Of a stretch of 62,245 nucleotides of DNA, positions 35,962-49,989 are shown one piece after another. The translations under genes were made by a program, and so were the position numbers. The stretch covers positions 1 to 62,245 of the forward strand of contig MU401669.1 of assembly GCA_022579005.1 (NCBI GenBank), in the 5' to 3' direction. Position 1 is the stretch's first letter. Every line of letters begins with the position of its first letter. The DNA comes from Poronia punctata. Taxonomy: Eukaryota; Ascomycota; Sordariomycetes; Xylariales; Xylariaceae. The notes below the pieces were generated by a model, which was given only the letters and a program-made list of their open reading frames with translations, ran no database searches and was not told the DNA's origin.

Positions 35962-37536
35962 ATGAAGATCCTCAACCTCTACTCCTACCTTCTTCTCCTC
36001 GTAACTACAAGCCCCATCATCATCAACGCCTCCAAAGTCAGTTACGCAGGGTACAAAGTCTACCGAGTCCACGACCTCCCCACAAACTTCCCGTCACCGT
36101 TCCCGTTACCGTTCCCGACCATCGAGCTCCAACGTCGTCTAGAATCAATCGATATAGCAATCCCCCCCGAACATGTTCCTCTTTTATCGTCAACAACAAC
36201 AACGACTTGGGAAATCCTAAGCGAAGACTTAGGAGTCGATATCGATCTCGAATCAACAACACACATTACCAAATACGTGAAAGAAGAAGAAGGGGAACTA
36301 CCTAGTCTTTCATGGTTCAATACATACCATGATTACGCCGACCACGTGGAATATTGGAAAGATCTACAACTTGCTTTCCCGAATAATTCCGAGTTGTTCA
36401 GTGTGGGCAAATCCTTTGAAGGGAGGGATATTCAGGGGATTCATCTATGGGGGAAAGAAGAAGGAGGGGGGAAGAAGAAGAGGAAGAATAAGGAGGTTAT
36501 TTTGTTTCATGGGAATGTACATGCTAGGGAATGGATTACTTCTATGGTGAGTTTTGTTTTCTTTTTTGTTATAGAGGGGAGAGATTGAGTGAGGTTCGAA
36601 ACGAAAAAGAAAAGAAGAAAAAAAGGGGGTGAGACTGTTTCCTAACTGACTGACTGACTGACTGACAATGTTTAAAAAAAAAACAATCTATAGGTCGTCG
36701 AATATATCCTATACCAACTCATAAACGGCTACAATAACGAAGACGAACTAGTCGTAAAGATATTGGATAATTACGATTTCTACATATTACCAATTGTCAA
36801 TCCAGATGGTAACTGACCCCTTTTCCCCTTTTCCCCTTTTCCCCTTTCCCCCTTTCCCTTTCCCTTTCCCCCTTTCCCCCTTTTGCCCTTTTCGCCTCAT
36901 TCACCTCACAGTTTTTATTAACCCCCAAAAAACCAAGGCTTCATCTACACCCAAACAACCGACCGACTCTGGCGCAAAAACCGCCAAGTCCGCAAAAACA
37001 CCACAACAACATCAATAGGAACAGACATAAACCGCAACTGGCAAATCGGATTCGGCGGCCCAGGATCATCTATGAACCCATCATCCGAAACATTCAGCGG
37101 TTTCGAACCGCACGACACACCCGAGACTTTTGCATTAGCCACTTTCGTTGTCGACGAAATCCTCTCACGACAAGATCGGAAAATCAAACTCTACGTCGAC
37201 TGGCACAGTTATGCACAGACCATCTTATTATCCTACGGATATGTCTGTGATGAATTCCCCCACAATATCGAGGATCAGGAAAATTTGGCAAGGGGGATGG
37301 CGGAAGCTATTGCGGACGTGTATAATACTACTTTTATCCATGGACCGGGATGTAAGGTCTTGTATCAGAGTAGTGGGAATGGGAGGGATTATTTGACGGA
37401 TGTGGGCAAGGCGGAATTCGGGTGGGGGGTTGAGTTGAGGGATACGAAGTTTGGGTTTTTGTTGCCGGCTGAGCAGATTTTGCCGAGTGGGGTTGAGGTT
37501 TGGGAGGGGTTGAGATATGTTTGGACGCAGTTTTGA
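35962..37536 (+). CDS. Secreted zinc metallocarboxypeptidase, family M14
   Basis: Three exons: 35962-36546, 36694-36808 and 36938-37536, giving 432 aa. The N-terminal ~24 residues form a signal peptide (hydrophobic run LYSYLLLLV). Residues ~25-110 are a propeptide of M14A type. Zinc ligands are H187 and E190 (NVHAREWI) and H323 (DWHSY). Substrate-binding NRNW lies at 265-268, and the catalytic glutamate is E399 (GVELRDT). It should be activated outside the cell and remove C-terminal residues from peptides. An unusual Gly/Lys-rich stretch (KEEGGGKKKRKNKE, about 165-178) sits just before the zinc motif and may be a loop insertion. The second intron consists almost wholly of CCCCTTTT-like repeats. 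Tail to tail with the Sec14-like gene. Confidence 0.93.
36809..36937 (+). repeat. Pyrimidine repeat intron in carboxypeptidase gene
   Basis: This 129-nt intron contains repeated CCCCTTTT/CCCTTT blocks (36818-36890). The preceding intron has five ACTG units near 36650-36665. Such tracts may act as an extended polypyrimidine signal or simply be microsatellite growth in an unconstrained intron. Confidence 0.85.
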
Positions 37537-37881
37537 TTACGGATATATTTGTTGTTGTTGTTGTTGTTTTGGTCGGTAAGGGGGTTATGTTCGTGTAGGT
37601 GGTAGTGTAGGTGGGGGGGGGAGGGAATATATATAAAGTCACTGGTTAGTCCTTGAAGTCTTGTTGCTACGATCAAGACCTGTCTGCATTTATGATAGCT
37701 GTGCTTGCTGCTGCTGCTGATGATGATGATTACACAATTGTAAAAATGACCCATGTTAATCTCGATATCTGCTAGAAACCCCCTAACCTAGGTGAACAAA
37801 ATTGCAAAGAGGCATATATATATACAAACCCTACCAAAACCATGCTCTACCCCTTTTTTCAACAGATAAGTAGGTAACTAT
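37537..37881. other. Convergent 3' flanks
   Basis: 345 bp between the carboxypeptidase and the Sec14-like gene, with GTT and GCT trinucleotide runs (37550-37570, 37705-37725). No gene. Confidence 0.6.
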
Positions 37882-39493
<1,612 letters not shown>

Positions 39494-41058
39494 CTTGAAT
39501 TATTTATTTTATATCTATAATATCTTACTGTATGCCGACCCTGCAGCCTGCTCGCTAATATGGGAGGAAGGAGGTATGATATGAGATGAGAAAGCAGAAA
39601 CATTAAACCCCTTGGTGAGTAAGAATGGTGAGTGGTGGTGGTGGACCGTGGTGGGCGATATTGACAATAATAATAAAATTACGTCCCAGACTAGAATAGA
39701 TAGGTAGGTCTAGATTTTAGGAAAGGAGGTCGGTCGGTCTGGTTAGTCCGTGTGGTCCGTGTTGAGGTTGGCGATCTATACCTACTCCTACTCTCTACCA
39801 ACCTAGTGAAAACCTACACGTACGTAACCAAAGCAGAAACCCCATATGGCTCGCAAGTTCGCCCAATGCCCATCCCCTCCATTAGAATATAGACCACCTA
39901 CCTAAATTCAAAGTAGTGTACAGTAGGTGCGTAATTACCTGTATGGCTCTTTCCCCCTATCTGGTTTTTTGCAAGTAGGCACGTAGCTTCCCTCGTTCCT
40001 TTTCCGATCCAAGTCCAACTCAGCTGGTCGAAGGCGGGGTATTTCGCGCTAACCATGGTGATCTGTTTCCCACAAAGGGAACGCCTCGGCTACTTCCCCT
40101 ACACGCAAAAACTTGAATCTTTTCTCCCACAAAGTAGTAGGTAATTAGAGTTCGCGACAAGCAACTTGGCTGTTGCGCTAACTTTGCCCCGGAGGGCCAT
40201 ATTGCCTTGATGTTCTCAGGAATGAGGGATCATTACATAGTCTAGTGAGCGGGTCCATGTACCCCAGACTTGCCCCTTGGCCCTTGCCCCTGCCCCAGAA
40301 ATATCCCCTCCTACTTTTCGGTCTCCTGGCGGGACCGGGAGCATGGATCGAAGAATCTTGAAAACCGACAAGATCTTACCGCGGTGGTTTTGGACTTCGC
40401 TCCCCCGCACGGGGCTGACGTCGTGACCTAGCATGCAGGACATCGTCACCCAGATGTTAACGTAGCCCTATGTGGTATCTTGTGATATACGTCTAGGAGA
40501 GGTCAGTCGCTAATTAGACAAGCCAGCCACATAGAGAGAAGAAGGCATTCAACGACGGGCACGGCATATGACCTGGAACCTAGAGTCCATAATACCTCCA
40601 TCACCTGTTGCAGTTGCATCAGTTGTAGTCTAATGGACCACGGTCAGAATATGTTGCACATATATCAAATGGACAACCGTCAGGGCTCTCTTTGATCCTC
40701 ATGCTACCGGGGCAGACTCAGGAGCGCACACTAGCCAGGCCTACGCCACGGTTATCAATCCAAAGGGAAGAAAACGCAGAGGCAAGGCTGGTAATTGCAA
40801 CTATGGCCTCATCATCCGATCATCAGCTATGATGCTGTACCCTCTCCAAGGTGGCACAAATAGGGGTCTGGTGGTCCACTAAACCAAGGAAATTCCATAT
40901 CGCCGGTTCTACTCCAATGTACGATGTCCCCCGTCGCTCTGGAGAAAGCGACACCAATATCGGTCAAGATGTGTGTTTGGCGATATCACAATAACAAGGA
41001 AGTCGAGTTATTTTTCATCATTTGGCAATCGTTGTACGCGCACTATATGGCTTCGTAT
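39494..41058. other. Intergenic, no gene recognised
   Basis: 1.6 kb between the 5' side of the Sec14-like gene and the 3' end of RIO1. A short minus-strand frame (40216-40449) has no recognisable feature. CCTA motifs occur at 39890-39905 and elsewhere. Confidence 0.55.
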
Positions 41059-42803
41059 CTATTTCTTCTTCCTAGAAGTGGCAGCCACTAGGCGTTTCTT
41101 GAGATGCTTCGGCATTTTCTCTTTGCGCTTTTCAGTCTTCTCTTCCTTTGCGGCTTGTTTGCGTTGCTGTTTGGCGTTAGTTGTGCGTGGTCAAATACAG
41201 GCCATGGGGAGAAAAAAAGATGGGAGTGGGTAGGTAATTTGAGGGGACAGGGATAGTGATAAATTCTCATTTCAGCACTGACCTTTTTCTCTTCCTTATC
41301 TTCAAATCGCTTGCCCCTCGGTGGGCCCTTGAGAAATCTGCTTTCATCATCGCTATCATCGTCGCTATCGTCACTGCTATCAAGAGCGGCACCCTCGTCT
41401 GACTGATCTTCCTCTTTCGTATCCTCTGCATTCTTTGGCAGAACGACCTGGTCCGCTAACAGGTTACGGTATACCAACTTATCACCTTCGCCGTGTCCGA
41501 TGCGCTCGGCGTCCTTCTCGATGTCGTAGACTTGCTCCAGAGTCTGAGGGATGTACTGTTGTCTGAAAACTTCGTTATCCACTTCCTGCTCAGCTACTGC
41601 TTGCTCGTCCGTGGCCGACTCGGATCTTGTCGCATAAAGATTTTCGATCGATTCCTTGAGAGCTGGTTCTTCCACCGGACCCGCTGGCGAAGTAATAAAG
41701 TTAAAGATGACCCGATCAGCCAAAGTATCGACTCCTTGTCTTCTGAAAAAGTCGCCCGTATTCTTTATGTCCATGCGCAAAAATTCCGAGGATCTGGGAT
41801 GATCATGCTCGACACTCTGTGATACATCGATGATGTAAAGCTGCTTGTCGTGATACAGAATGTTGTACTCGCTCAGATCTGCATGCACCAGCTTGCAGAT
41901 CTGGTACATGCGTCGCATCATACCTAGAAGTTGAATGTACAAACCCCTCCAGATCTGTTCAGACTCTTCCGTGGGGATGTTCGCGTCACGGAGACGGGGA
42001 TAAGCCCAACCTCTCCTGTCACCTAGGAATGCCATGACCAAAACGTGTATCTTCAGCTGAATGGGTTCCGGACAGGCGATGCCCGCCGAGTGGATGCGGC
42101 GCAAGTTCCTGAATTCCTTCTCTGCCCATAGCTTCACCATCTTCCGATTATTACCCTTGTCAGCACCAGACTTGAAGCGATGCTCGCCCGTAATATATCT
42201 CTCGCGATCCTTGAAACTCAAAATGGCAGTTTTGTAAACCTTGACGGCGCGGTGCAGCTTGGTTCCGTCATCGTTATAGGTAAGAGCGCCGTAAACATTC
42301 GCCTCCTTACCCGTACTGATGGCGCCGTGTACCTCACTGATGACACCACGGTTGATGAGCTGGTAGAGAATCATGCGCGTGCGCTGATCCAGCACCTGCT
42401 CACTCGTGGCGCGGTCCGCCTTGTCTTTATCACGGCTCTGCGTATCTTTGACATCGTCGAGCCGTATCTTAGCCGCGTGTTTGGAAAGGGCTGATATTTG
42501 GTCATCGACATTGCTAATCGTGTTTGCGGCTGGCTTTTGCTGATTTGAATGGAGGGGCTTTTGTCGGTTATAGTTTCGGGATAGGTCTGGTTCGCCATTC
42601 GGGTCCAGGCCCTCGTCGTAGTCGTCATCCTCGAATATGTCGTCAAAGTCGGAGTCGTCTTCTTCTGCGGCCGGGAGGGAGTCTGATCCTGCTGTAGCTA
42701 ATGTGCGTGGTATCTCTTGGTTGATGGAATCATCGTAACCTCTGTTATTTGTATAGGTATGGGATGGCTCCAGTGGAGCAGCAGGAGATGTCGTTCCTTC
42801 CAT
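41059..42803 (-). CDS. RIO1: Atypical protein kinase Rio1
   Basis: Two exons, 42803-41283 and 41166-41059, giving 542 aa. The intron (GTCAGT...CAG, phase 0) is needed to reach the family C-terminus KMPKHLKKRLVAATSRKKK. The RIO kinase domain shows STGKEANVY at 163-171, the catalytic lysine in RAVKVYK near 187, VHADLSEYN at 306-313 with D309, and IDVSQSVEHDHP with D326. The acidic N-terminus (residues 46-72) and acidic C-terminal stretch are typical. Rio1 acts in late cytoplasmic maturation of the 40S ribosomal subunit. The Met at 42803 (MEGTTSP) was preferred over an upstream Met at 42845. Confidence 0.95.
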
Positions 42804-44053
42804 GGTTTGTAGCGAGTTCGTAGCGAGCGAGGTATAGTACCACAAATTCGGATACTATTTTGATAGTGACGAGTTTAAAGAGACAATCAACAACCGCAGA
42901 TGTTTGGTGACTCGAGAACCGGCCGTGCCACACAATTCATAAGCGATGAACCCTTTTTGACACCCAAGTGGCAATGCTTAGTCACAGGGCAATAAAACCA
43001 AATTTCACTGCTTGGTTAACGTCAAGATTCGATTGAAAGAGTCACCTTTAGACGCCAGTAGATCTCAGGATATGGCAATAGACCAATCACCCCGCTATTG
43101 CCCCTCCAATTTTTCCCTAGAATATTAGTTGAGCCATGCTTATCGATAAGAACCCATATGCAAGTGAACAAACGGCGGAATATCGCCACCTCTACACATA
43201 GAAAGTTCCTTATTCATCAATTTCCACTGCCATTTTCCTGGTGTAACGTTATCCTATCCGCGCAATAAAGTGGGCATCTTTCTACGCGTATTACGAGTAC
43301 CTATGTATCCGCATCCGCAGCTTGGAACCTCTATCTCACAAGTCCTGGTGTTGATTGTGTATTCAGCTAGCGGAACTTTGGAAGTGTAGTACAACTTGGG
43401 CTAAGTTAACCCTTTGGTAGAACCCAGATAATGCAGTGGTTCGTTCAAGATGTACCTAGGCAATCACAAGTTCACAACGGTATGCTGTAATAGTACCTGC
43501 CTGTTACGCTTTATCTCGTGCAGGAGCGATGAAGAGACCACTGCAAGATATCTCCCCTCCTTCCCGCAGATATGATGCATACATCTTGTTTCTCCAACTC
43601 GCTACTATTCTTACCCGAACTATTCTGTTGTCCCCGGAATCACCTTCAAAAATGGGAGGCTTTGGGGCCGTTGCTGCATCTTGCCATCCCCGCCCTCAAT
43701 GTCACATACCATCGCGGGGTGTTCTGTGCTGCAGGATGTGCAATCTTGGTTCTTCCCGACTTTGCAAAGATCACCTGTGGCCTATCTGCGTCATAATGGG
43801 AAGGTACGCCAGCCATACACCACACATGGAAGTTGACGTGAAGTAGTAGTTGTAGAGATAAACATGGGGGTGTGAAGACTTATAAAGCAAACAATATATC
43901 CATAAGTTATAACCAGCCAAGTTGCACTCACTAGCTTGTATGTTCATATAAATAATCAACACTCCAAAGAGGATTGAGAATCAAACATCAGAACTGGGCC
44001 CCCCCCTTTATGATCAATCCTCCTCTGGCTGTTACTTTTTGTATGGGTACATC
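42804..44053. other. Divergent promoter region RIO1 / GH20
   Basis: 1.25 kb upstream of two divergent genes. Frames such as 43529-43846 show no recognisable domain. No specific regulatory element assigned. Confidence 0.5.
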
Positions 44054-46503
44054 ATGGCTCTATTAAGTATCGCTTACTTGTGCATATTTGCAAGCTTCTC
44101 TGGTAAGTCAGCTTGATCTGGACTCCAGTCCCTTTCCGGGCGTCTTGTGTCAACGCTAACACTGGGGGTATCAAGTTATAATATCCGCTTCTGGATCGAT
44201 AGGAATACCAGTGTATCCTTTTACTGCATCTGGTGACGGAAGTTATAATATCTCGGCCTTGAAGTCAATATTAGTTGATGAAACTTACGCTGGAGCGAGG
44301 GATACCTCGGGTGAAACTCTGATCCCGCCAAACCTACGCGAGTTTGCCGATGTATTCGCCGGTGATCTTCAGGAGGCGTTGGGTATCAAGGTCCCCGTCT
44401 CTGTGGGCGCAGAACCCCAGCCAGATTCCATATTCCTGAGCATCGACGAAGAACCCACCTACGAATATGTCAGTGGTGAACCATCTGCCGAGGGCTATAC
44501 CTTTGAAGTGACAGATTCGGGCATCGTCATATCCGGGGCTTCTCCTTTGGGTGTGTGGTGGGCAACCCGATCACTTCTTCAGCAGTCCATCCTCTCGGAA
44601 GGGGCATTGCCCCTCGGAAAAGCCATCGATGGTCCAGGATGGATGACAAGAGGAATGATGCTCGATGCCGGACGGCATTATTACCCTCCCGAGGTACGTT
44701 GGTCATATTAAACCTACTCTACACAAGAACCCGGGAGTAACTTATTCGTGATATATTAGTTCATCGTGGAGCTTTGTGCCTATATGAGCTTCTTCAAGCA
44801 AAACACGCTCCACTTGCATCTCAGCGATAACCTCTTCGTCACTGATAAATATACGAGAGAGCAGCAGTTGAGTCTCTACGCCCGCTTTCGGCTATGGTCT
44901 GACTCGACAGAGGTCGAGGGGTTAAACAAGTTCAAGAACGAATCATATACGGAGAGTCAATTCAAAGACATGCAGTCAGAGTGTGTAGCACGCGGTATCA
45001 CCATCATCCCCGAGATTGAAGCACCCGGCCACGCATTGCCCATCGTACAATGGAAACCCGAACTAGGACTGGGCAATGACCTGTCGTTGTTGAATATTTC
45101 ACATCCTGATACGATTCCCACGATGAAGACTATCTGGAGTACTTTCATGGACTGGTTTGAGTCTAAAACAGTACATTTGGGCGCAGACGAATACACGGGT
45201 GAAGCCAGCGAGTATAACCGTTTCGTCAACGAGATGGCCAAGTTCATCCATAACAATGGTTCCAAGTCGGTTCGCATCTGGGGAACATTCCCGCCAAAGT
45301 CGGAATATGATAACATCACTACTGACGTCTCCATTCAACACTGTGAGTGAAATTTTGGTTCACTAGAGTTTGATGGAAATCCTCAGCTGCAGCAGACTCA
45401 TCATTTTTCTTATAGGGGCATTCTTCGAGGATAATCCTCTGTACGACTATATCCAAAATAACTATTCCGTCCTCAACTCTGACGACACTTTCTACGTCGT
45501 GGTGAAGTCGGCCGGAGGTTATCCTCCGACCGTCAACATAGACAAGGCATTCCACGGCAACCCGGCAGACAATGGACCGTGGCAACCTAATGTTTTCGAC
45601 GCTAATAACGCGACAAACAATCCGGATCGATCAAACCCCTCTATTATCGGTGCTGTAGCCCCTCTATGGAACGACTTTGGCGCGAACGCATCCGTCTATA
45701 GCGAGGTATACTACGCTTGGCGTGAGGGCATACCGGCTCTGGCCGATAAGCAATGGGGCAGTACCATTAGCGAGGAAGACTTTTGGGAGATATTCCCAAT
45801 CTTACGTTCCTCGATACCTGGTCAGAACCTGGAGCGATCCATCCCGTCCGAGTCTGCCACGATCCTCCACTACAACAACAGTTCCTGGGCTCAGGAACTT
45901 GACCGCGGCGGCGATGATGTAAATCACGCGTATCTGAGCCGAAAAGACAATGCAGAATGGCAAAAGGTCAAGGACATCTCGGGCAACGACTACGCGGGAA
46001 ACACCAGTTGCGTCCCGACACAAGAGGGTACAGCGCTTCGTATTACGCCGGAATGTACTCTGAAAACACCCCTTTCTTCCAAGGGACGTAACTACACACT
46101 CTCCATCCGGTTTAAACTCGACCCCGAAGAAACAGACGAGGGAAAAGATCAGGTCCTCATCTCGGGTGGCGACTCAACTCTCGTGCTGACACCGACCGTG
46201 ACACTTTTTGCCTCGGGAAATTACTATCGTCTGAACTCGACCGTGCCATTGGACACTTGGGTAGATCTGAGCGTGACAGGTCGCGGCGATCGCACCTTTG
46301 CCAGCGTCAGCGAGACGAAACTCGAATCGCCGTTCCCACCCTCGGCAGCAGATGATTCGCAAGAGGAGGAGTTTCAAGCAGTGCTGGGAATCAGCGGTGA
46401 GTCTTTTGTATGGGCACCTATAGCGATTGAGGCGCCGATTTCTGAGGTTGGTGGAGATTGGACTGGTGAGTTAGGGGGTTTGTTCTTGAGTTCTGAGGCA
46501 TGA
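44054..46503 (+). CDS. Secreted GH20 beta-N-acetylhexosaminidase-like enzyme
   Basis: Four exons: 44054-44102, 44203-44693, 44760-45342 and 45416-46503, giving 736 aa; phases 1, 0, 1 agree. Exon 1 encodes a signal peptide (MALLSIAYLCIFASFS). An alpha/beta N-terminal domain (~20-150) precedes the GH20 barrel, with WMTRGMMLDAGRHYYP, TLHLHLSDN, IIPEIEAPGHA, and the catalytic pair D323-E324 in HLGADEYTG. After the barrel, about 200 residues resemble a concanavalin/LamG-type beta domain (YTLSIRFKLDP, DTWVDLSVTGRGD). Several N-glycosylation sequons (for example NNATNN, NNSS) fit secretion. It probably releases terminal N-acetylhexosamines from chitin fragments or glycans; a lacto-N-biosidase-like activity is another possibility. 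Confidence 0.9.
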
Positions 46504-46945
46504 GTTTTGCAGTCTTTCGTTATGATGATTAGAGCTAGGATAATATGCTAGGTAGAATGAGCGATCAGTCGTGAACTGTCTGATTCTACGCTTGGGTAAT
46601 AGCATTAACTCAGATACTCAATCAGATTACATGGTTCGATTTGAAGACGAGTAGTCCGCGAACTACCTGCCTACTTACCGAAGGTAGGTTGAGAGGTAGG
46701 TAGGTATATAACCTAGGAAGCTGTTGCTACTTGTACCATACCCAAGGGATTGAAAACTACACGAGACATGCCTTCTCTTTTTCCTTCAAAGTATGTGCAA
46801 TGTGTAGACTCATCACTATATTCCAAGTTTAGTATCCCCATCCGGATCCCAATCCCTACGATTCTCACGAGTCACATACCTATTCTATCCCATCCTACCT
46901 ACCTAACCAACCAACCAACCAACCCTTATGAACGAACACCCCCCC
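46504..46945. other. Convergent 3' flanks with TAGG and AACC repeats
   Basis: 442 bp between the GH20 gene and the aldo-keto reductase gene. TAGG motifs at 46683-46707, and CCTA/AACC tetramers at about 46896-46923. No gene. Confidence 0.6.
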
Positions 46946-48382
46946 TTAAAACCCCTCTGGAACATCCTTAGCCCTATACATCTCCTCCAAATACCTCTCC
47001 TCCTCCTCAGTCAAAATCTTCCCTCGCACAGCCACAGCCTCATCGATCCTCGCCTTGGTTGAGAATCCCACAATGGGACTAGTCACGCGTTTGGTGATCC
47101 AGGCGAGAGCTACATGGCTCATTGGCCAATCACGTTTTTCGGCGATTTCTTGTACGCGTTTGGTGATTGTTATATCTTGCGCTTGTTGTGGTTGTTGTTG
47201 TTGTTGTTTGCTGCGTTTTGTTGTGCCGGATTGTTCGGGGGGGCGGGCCACTTGGGAGATAATAAGTTAGGAAGGAAGGAAGGAAGGAGGTAGGGAGGTA
47301 GGAAGGGAGGGAAGGGAGGGAAGAAGGGAGAAGACATACGATAACCGGCTGCTAGTGGTTGCCAGGGGATTATACCCACCCCTGTAGAGTTGCAGAATCG
47401 GTTCATTTCTCGCTCTTCTTCGCGGTATAGGAGGTTATACCGGTTTTGCACTGTTTCATTTCTATGGTTAGCATCGGATTAGGGTGGAAGTCGGTAGATA
47501 TAGAGGAAGGGGGGGGGGGCGGGTGGAGGTTGTTAAAAAAAAAAAAACCTTACTAGAGATGAATTTCGTCCATCCATTCTTCTCAGCAACGAATTGCATC
47601 TGGGCAAATTGAACAGCCCTAACCCATCATATCTTTCGTCAATACTTCATCCCTTCTTTCTCTTCTCTTCCCAGAAAGTTAAAAAACTCACCACATACTA
47701 CTGGCCCCAATATACCTAACCCTCCCCTCCACCACAAGATCATGCAGCGCCCTCATGGTCTCCTCGACCGGCGTATCTTCATCGAACCGATGAATCTGCA
47801 ACAAATCAATATACCCCGTGTCCAACCTCTTCAAACTCGCCTCCACCGCGTTAAAGATGGCGATGCGCGAGAGTCCAAACTGATTGACGTAATCTTTGGA
47901 CTTCGCTATCGCGTCCTCGTCATCCCAGTGTCGGATTCCCGGTTCCGAACCTACTGCCCAGAAACATTTCGTCATGAGGACGAGCCTGTGGCGGGGGATC
48001 CGGTAGTGTCTGATTGCCTTCCCGATGACCGATTCGGACACGCCTTGCGAGTAGACGTCGGCCGTGTCCCATGTGTTGAGGCCTCTGTCGTAGGCGTGTT
48101 TTAGGAGGGGGAGGGCCTGGAAAAAATAAATAAATAAATGGTTAGGTTATTAGGGTAGATGGATGGAGAGATGGGGAAGAATATTCACAGGTAGAATACA
48201 GAGTGAAGAATAAGAAAATAAATAAAATAAAATAAAAGAGAGAGAGAGAGAGAGAGAAGGGGGTAAGGGGGGGGGGGGGGGGGGGGAAGAGGGAACCAAA
48301 ACTGAAAAAAAAACCCAAAAAAAATATAAAGAAACCCCCACACACAAAAACCCAAAAAAACCCAACGAAACNNNNNNNNNNG

Positions 48383-48414
<32 letters not shown>

Positions 48415-48638
48415 CCCCCCCCCCCCCCCCCCCCCCCCCGCCCCCCCCCCGCCCCCCAATCACTTACCTCATCTTCATCAACAGCCCAATCCAAAGATTT
48501 CGAATCCCCCAGACTCATAGTCCCGAAAATAGGCACCGATACCCTCAGACCACTGTTCCCTAGTCGTCGATACGAGACTTTGGTGTTGTCCAGAGACTCT
48601 TTCAAGGATGTGGGAAGTTGCTTCTTGTCGTCCGTCAT
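46946..48638 (-). CDS. Aldo-keto reductase
   Basis: Five exons: 48638-48468, 48116-47692, 47618-47554, 47450-47340 and 47250-46946, giving 358 aa; all phases agree. The AKR signature residues are visible: DTADVYSQG (Asp and catalytic Tyr), LVLMTK (catalytic Lys), DLLQIHRFD (His), then [31 protein letters not shown] and [11 protein letters not shown] for cofactor binding. The pattern matches fungal NADPH-dependent AKRs annotated as versiconal hemiacetal acetate reductase or aryl-alcohol dehydrogenase; no secondary-metabolite neighbours support a mycotoxin role. Intron 1 holds an assembly gap. An upstream in-frame ATG at 48695 is an alternative start. A Gln-rich run (about 7 codons) lies in exon 5. 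Confidence 0.9.
48237..48459. repeat. Homopolymer-rich assembly gap inside AKR intron
   Basis: Ten Ns at 48372-48381 mark a gap. On its left are GA repeats (48237-48256) and a poly-G run (about 48269-48286). On its right lies about 77 bases of almost pure C (48383-48459) with a few G. The true intron length and sequence are therefore unknown. The flanking exon junctions are outside the gap and unaffected. Confidence 0.95.
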
Positions 48639-49989
48639 ATTTTTTTGCTTGCTTGTCCGTGTTTTACGTTTTACTTTAGTAAGTAAATCTGCCAAGGTTG
48701 ATGTCTGTCTGTCTGCCTGCCTGTCTGATCAAATTTTTGGAATTGAAAAGAAAAGCTAGAATATCTTATCTATTTATATAAGGTAGGAGGGCACATGTTA
48801 ATTCTATCTAGGTAAAGTAGGTAGGTATGTATTCCGGACCCCGAAAATCCCGGAACCCACACCCGGAAACGGGGGGAGGGCCCGGGACCGAGGAGTAAAT
48901 TACCTACCTATATCTCTATCTACCTGCCTAAAAAAAACACCTAAAAGCAGAACGGAACAGAGCTGTCACATCCTACAATCCCGTGCTGGTTACACAACGG
49001 TTTCGAGAAGCCTATCCTAGTATATTAACCTATCTTCCTTATCCACTTACGATTCAACGATCGAAACCATCATATCGTCAAGATGTGGAGGTAGGTACAT
49101 TAAAACTGAATAAGACGAGTCACATGAATTAAATAGACGAGACTAAAACGGCGTCTTATCTACATGTAGGTTATTACTAAACGAACTATACAAAAGCGAG
49201 CATACATACCTATATATGTATTACCTACGCCGAGCCGGATGTCTAATGAGGCCAAGATCTCGGCAGAGGATTAGTCAATTCGGGTAAAAGTGGGTTTGAG
49301 TATACGAGTACATGGATAAGACTGAGTGAAGGAATGGGCATAAATTCTAATATATGAATAGAGTTGATCAAGGTGACATGACGTCGATATTTCAATTTCA
49401 ATCTTGAAAAGGGCATTTACGCTTCTGTTTTCAATTACATCTAAGAAATAAACAAGTAAAACCTCATAGTCGTTTTGAGGAAGAGGTGGAAATATCGGGT
49501 TAAAGGTTTAGGGTCTGACTTGCTGTATTCCACCAGGGTGCACGACATGGATCCCTTCTCAGGTAAGTAAGCACCGAATTGATATTATGGGATAAATAAT
49601 TAATTTCTATTCAAGTAACTCATGATATAGGTAGGTAATAGGTAGTGTTTCTCTATGACATTATGTTCGTCATCCGTCGTGTGTTCCGATTTTCGATTCT
49701 TCTGAAATCCCAACTCCGAATCCTGAAAAAAGTAACCTCATGCCTCATTCAAGTACAGTTAGTCCGTTCCGAATTTCAGCGCTGAAAAGTCATTACGCAA
49801 TCTTCCAAAAGAAAGCCGCGTTCTCATCTCATGTGGTATAATAATAGCCCATTATGACAACTTTCTCGGGGCCTTCCTTTGTATGATGTGGATCTCCATC
49901 TCTTTAAAAATTATATGTTAGGGGGTGTGGGTATATGTTGTTGTTGTTGTTGTTTGGCTCTTTCCAATCTACCGGTTCTCTCTCTCTCT
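48639..49989. other. Intergenic, no gene recognised
   Basis: 1.35 kb between the AKR start and the end of the hydrophobin-like gene. CTGTCTGCCTGC-type repeats lie near 48703-48727 and TAGG motifs near 48810-48830. No convincing frame. Confidence 0.55.

Noticed and set aside
40465..40545. Inverted pair CTATGTGG / CCACATAG about 70 bp apart
   Set aside because: Short arms with a long loop; likely chance in a 1.6-kb spacer.
46946..48638. Aldo-keto reductase as part of a mycotoxin cluster
   Set aside because: Although it resembles AKRs named after aflatoxin-pathway steps, no polyketide synthase, P450 or other cluster gene is present in the window.
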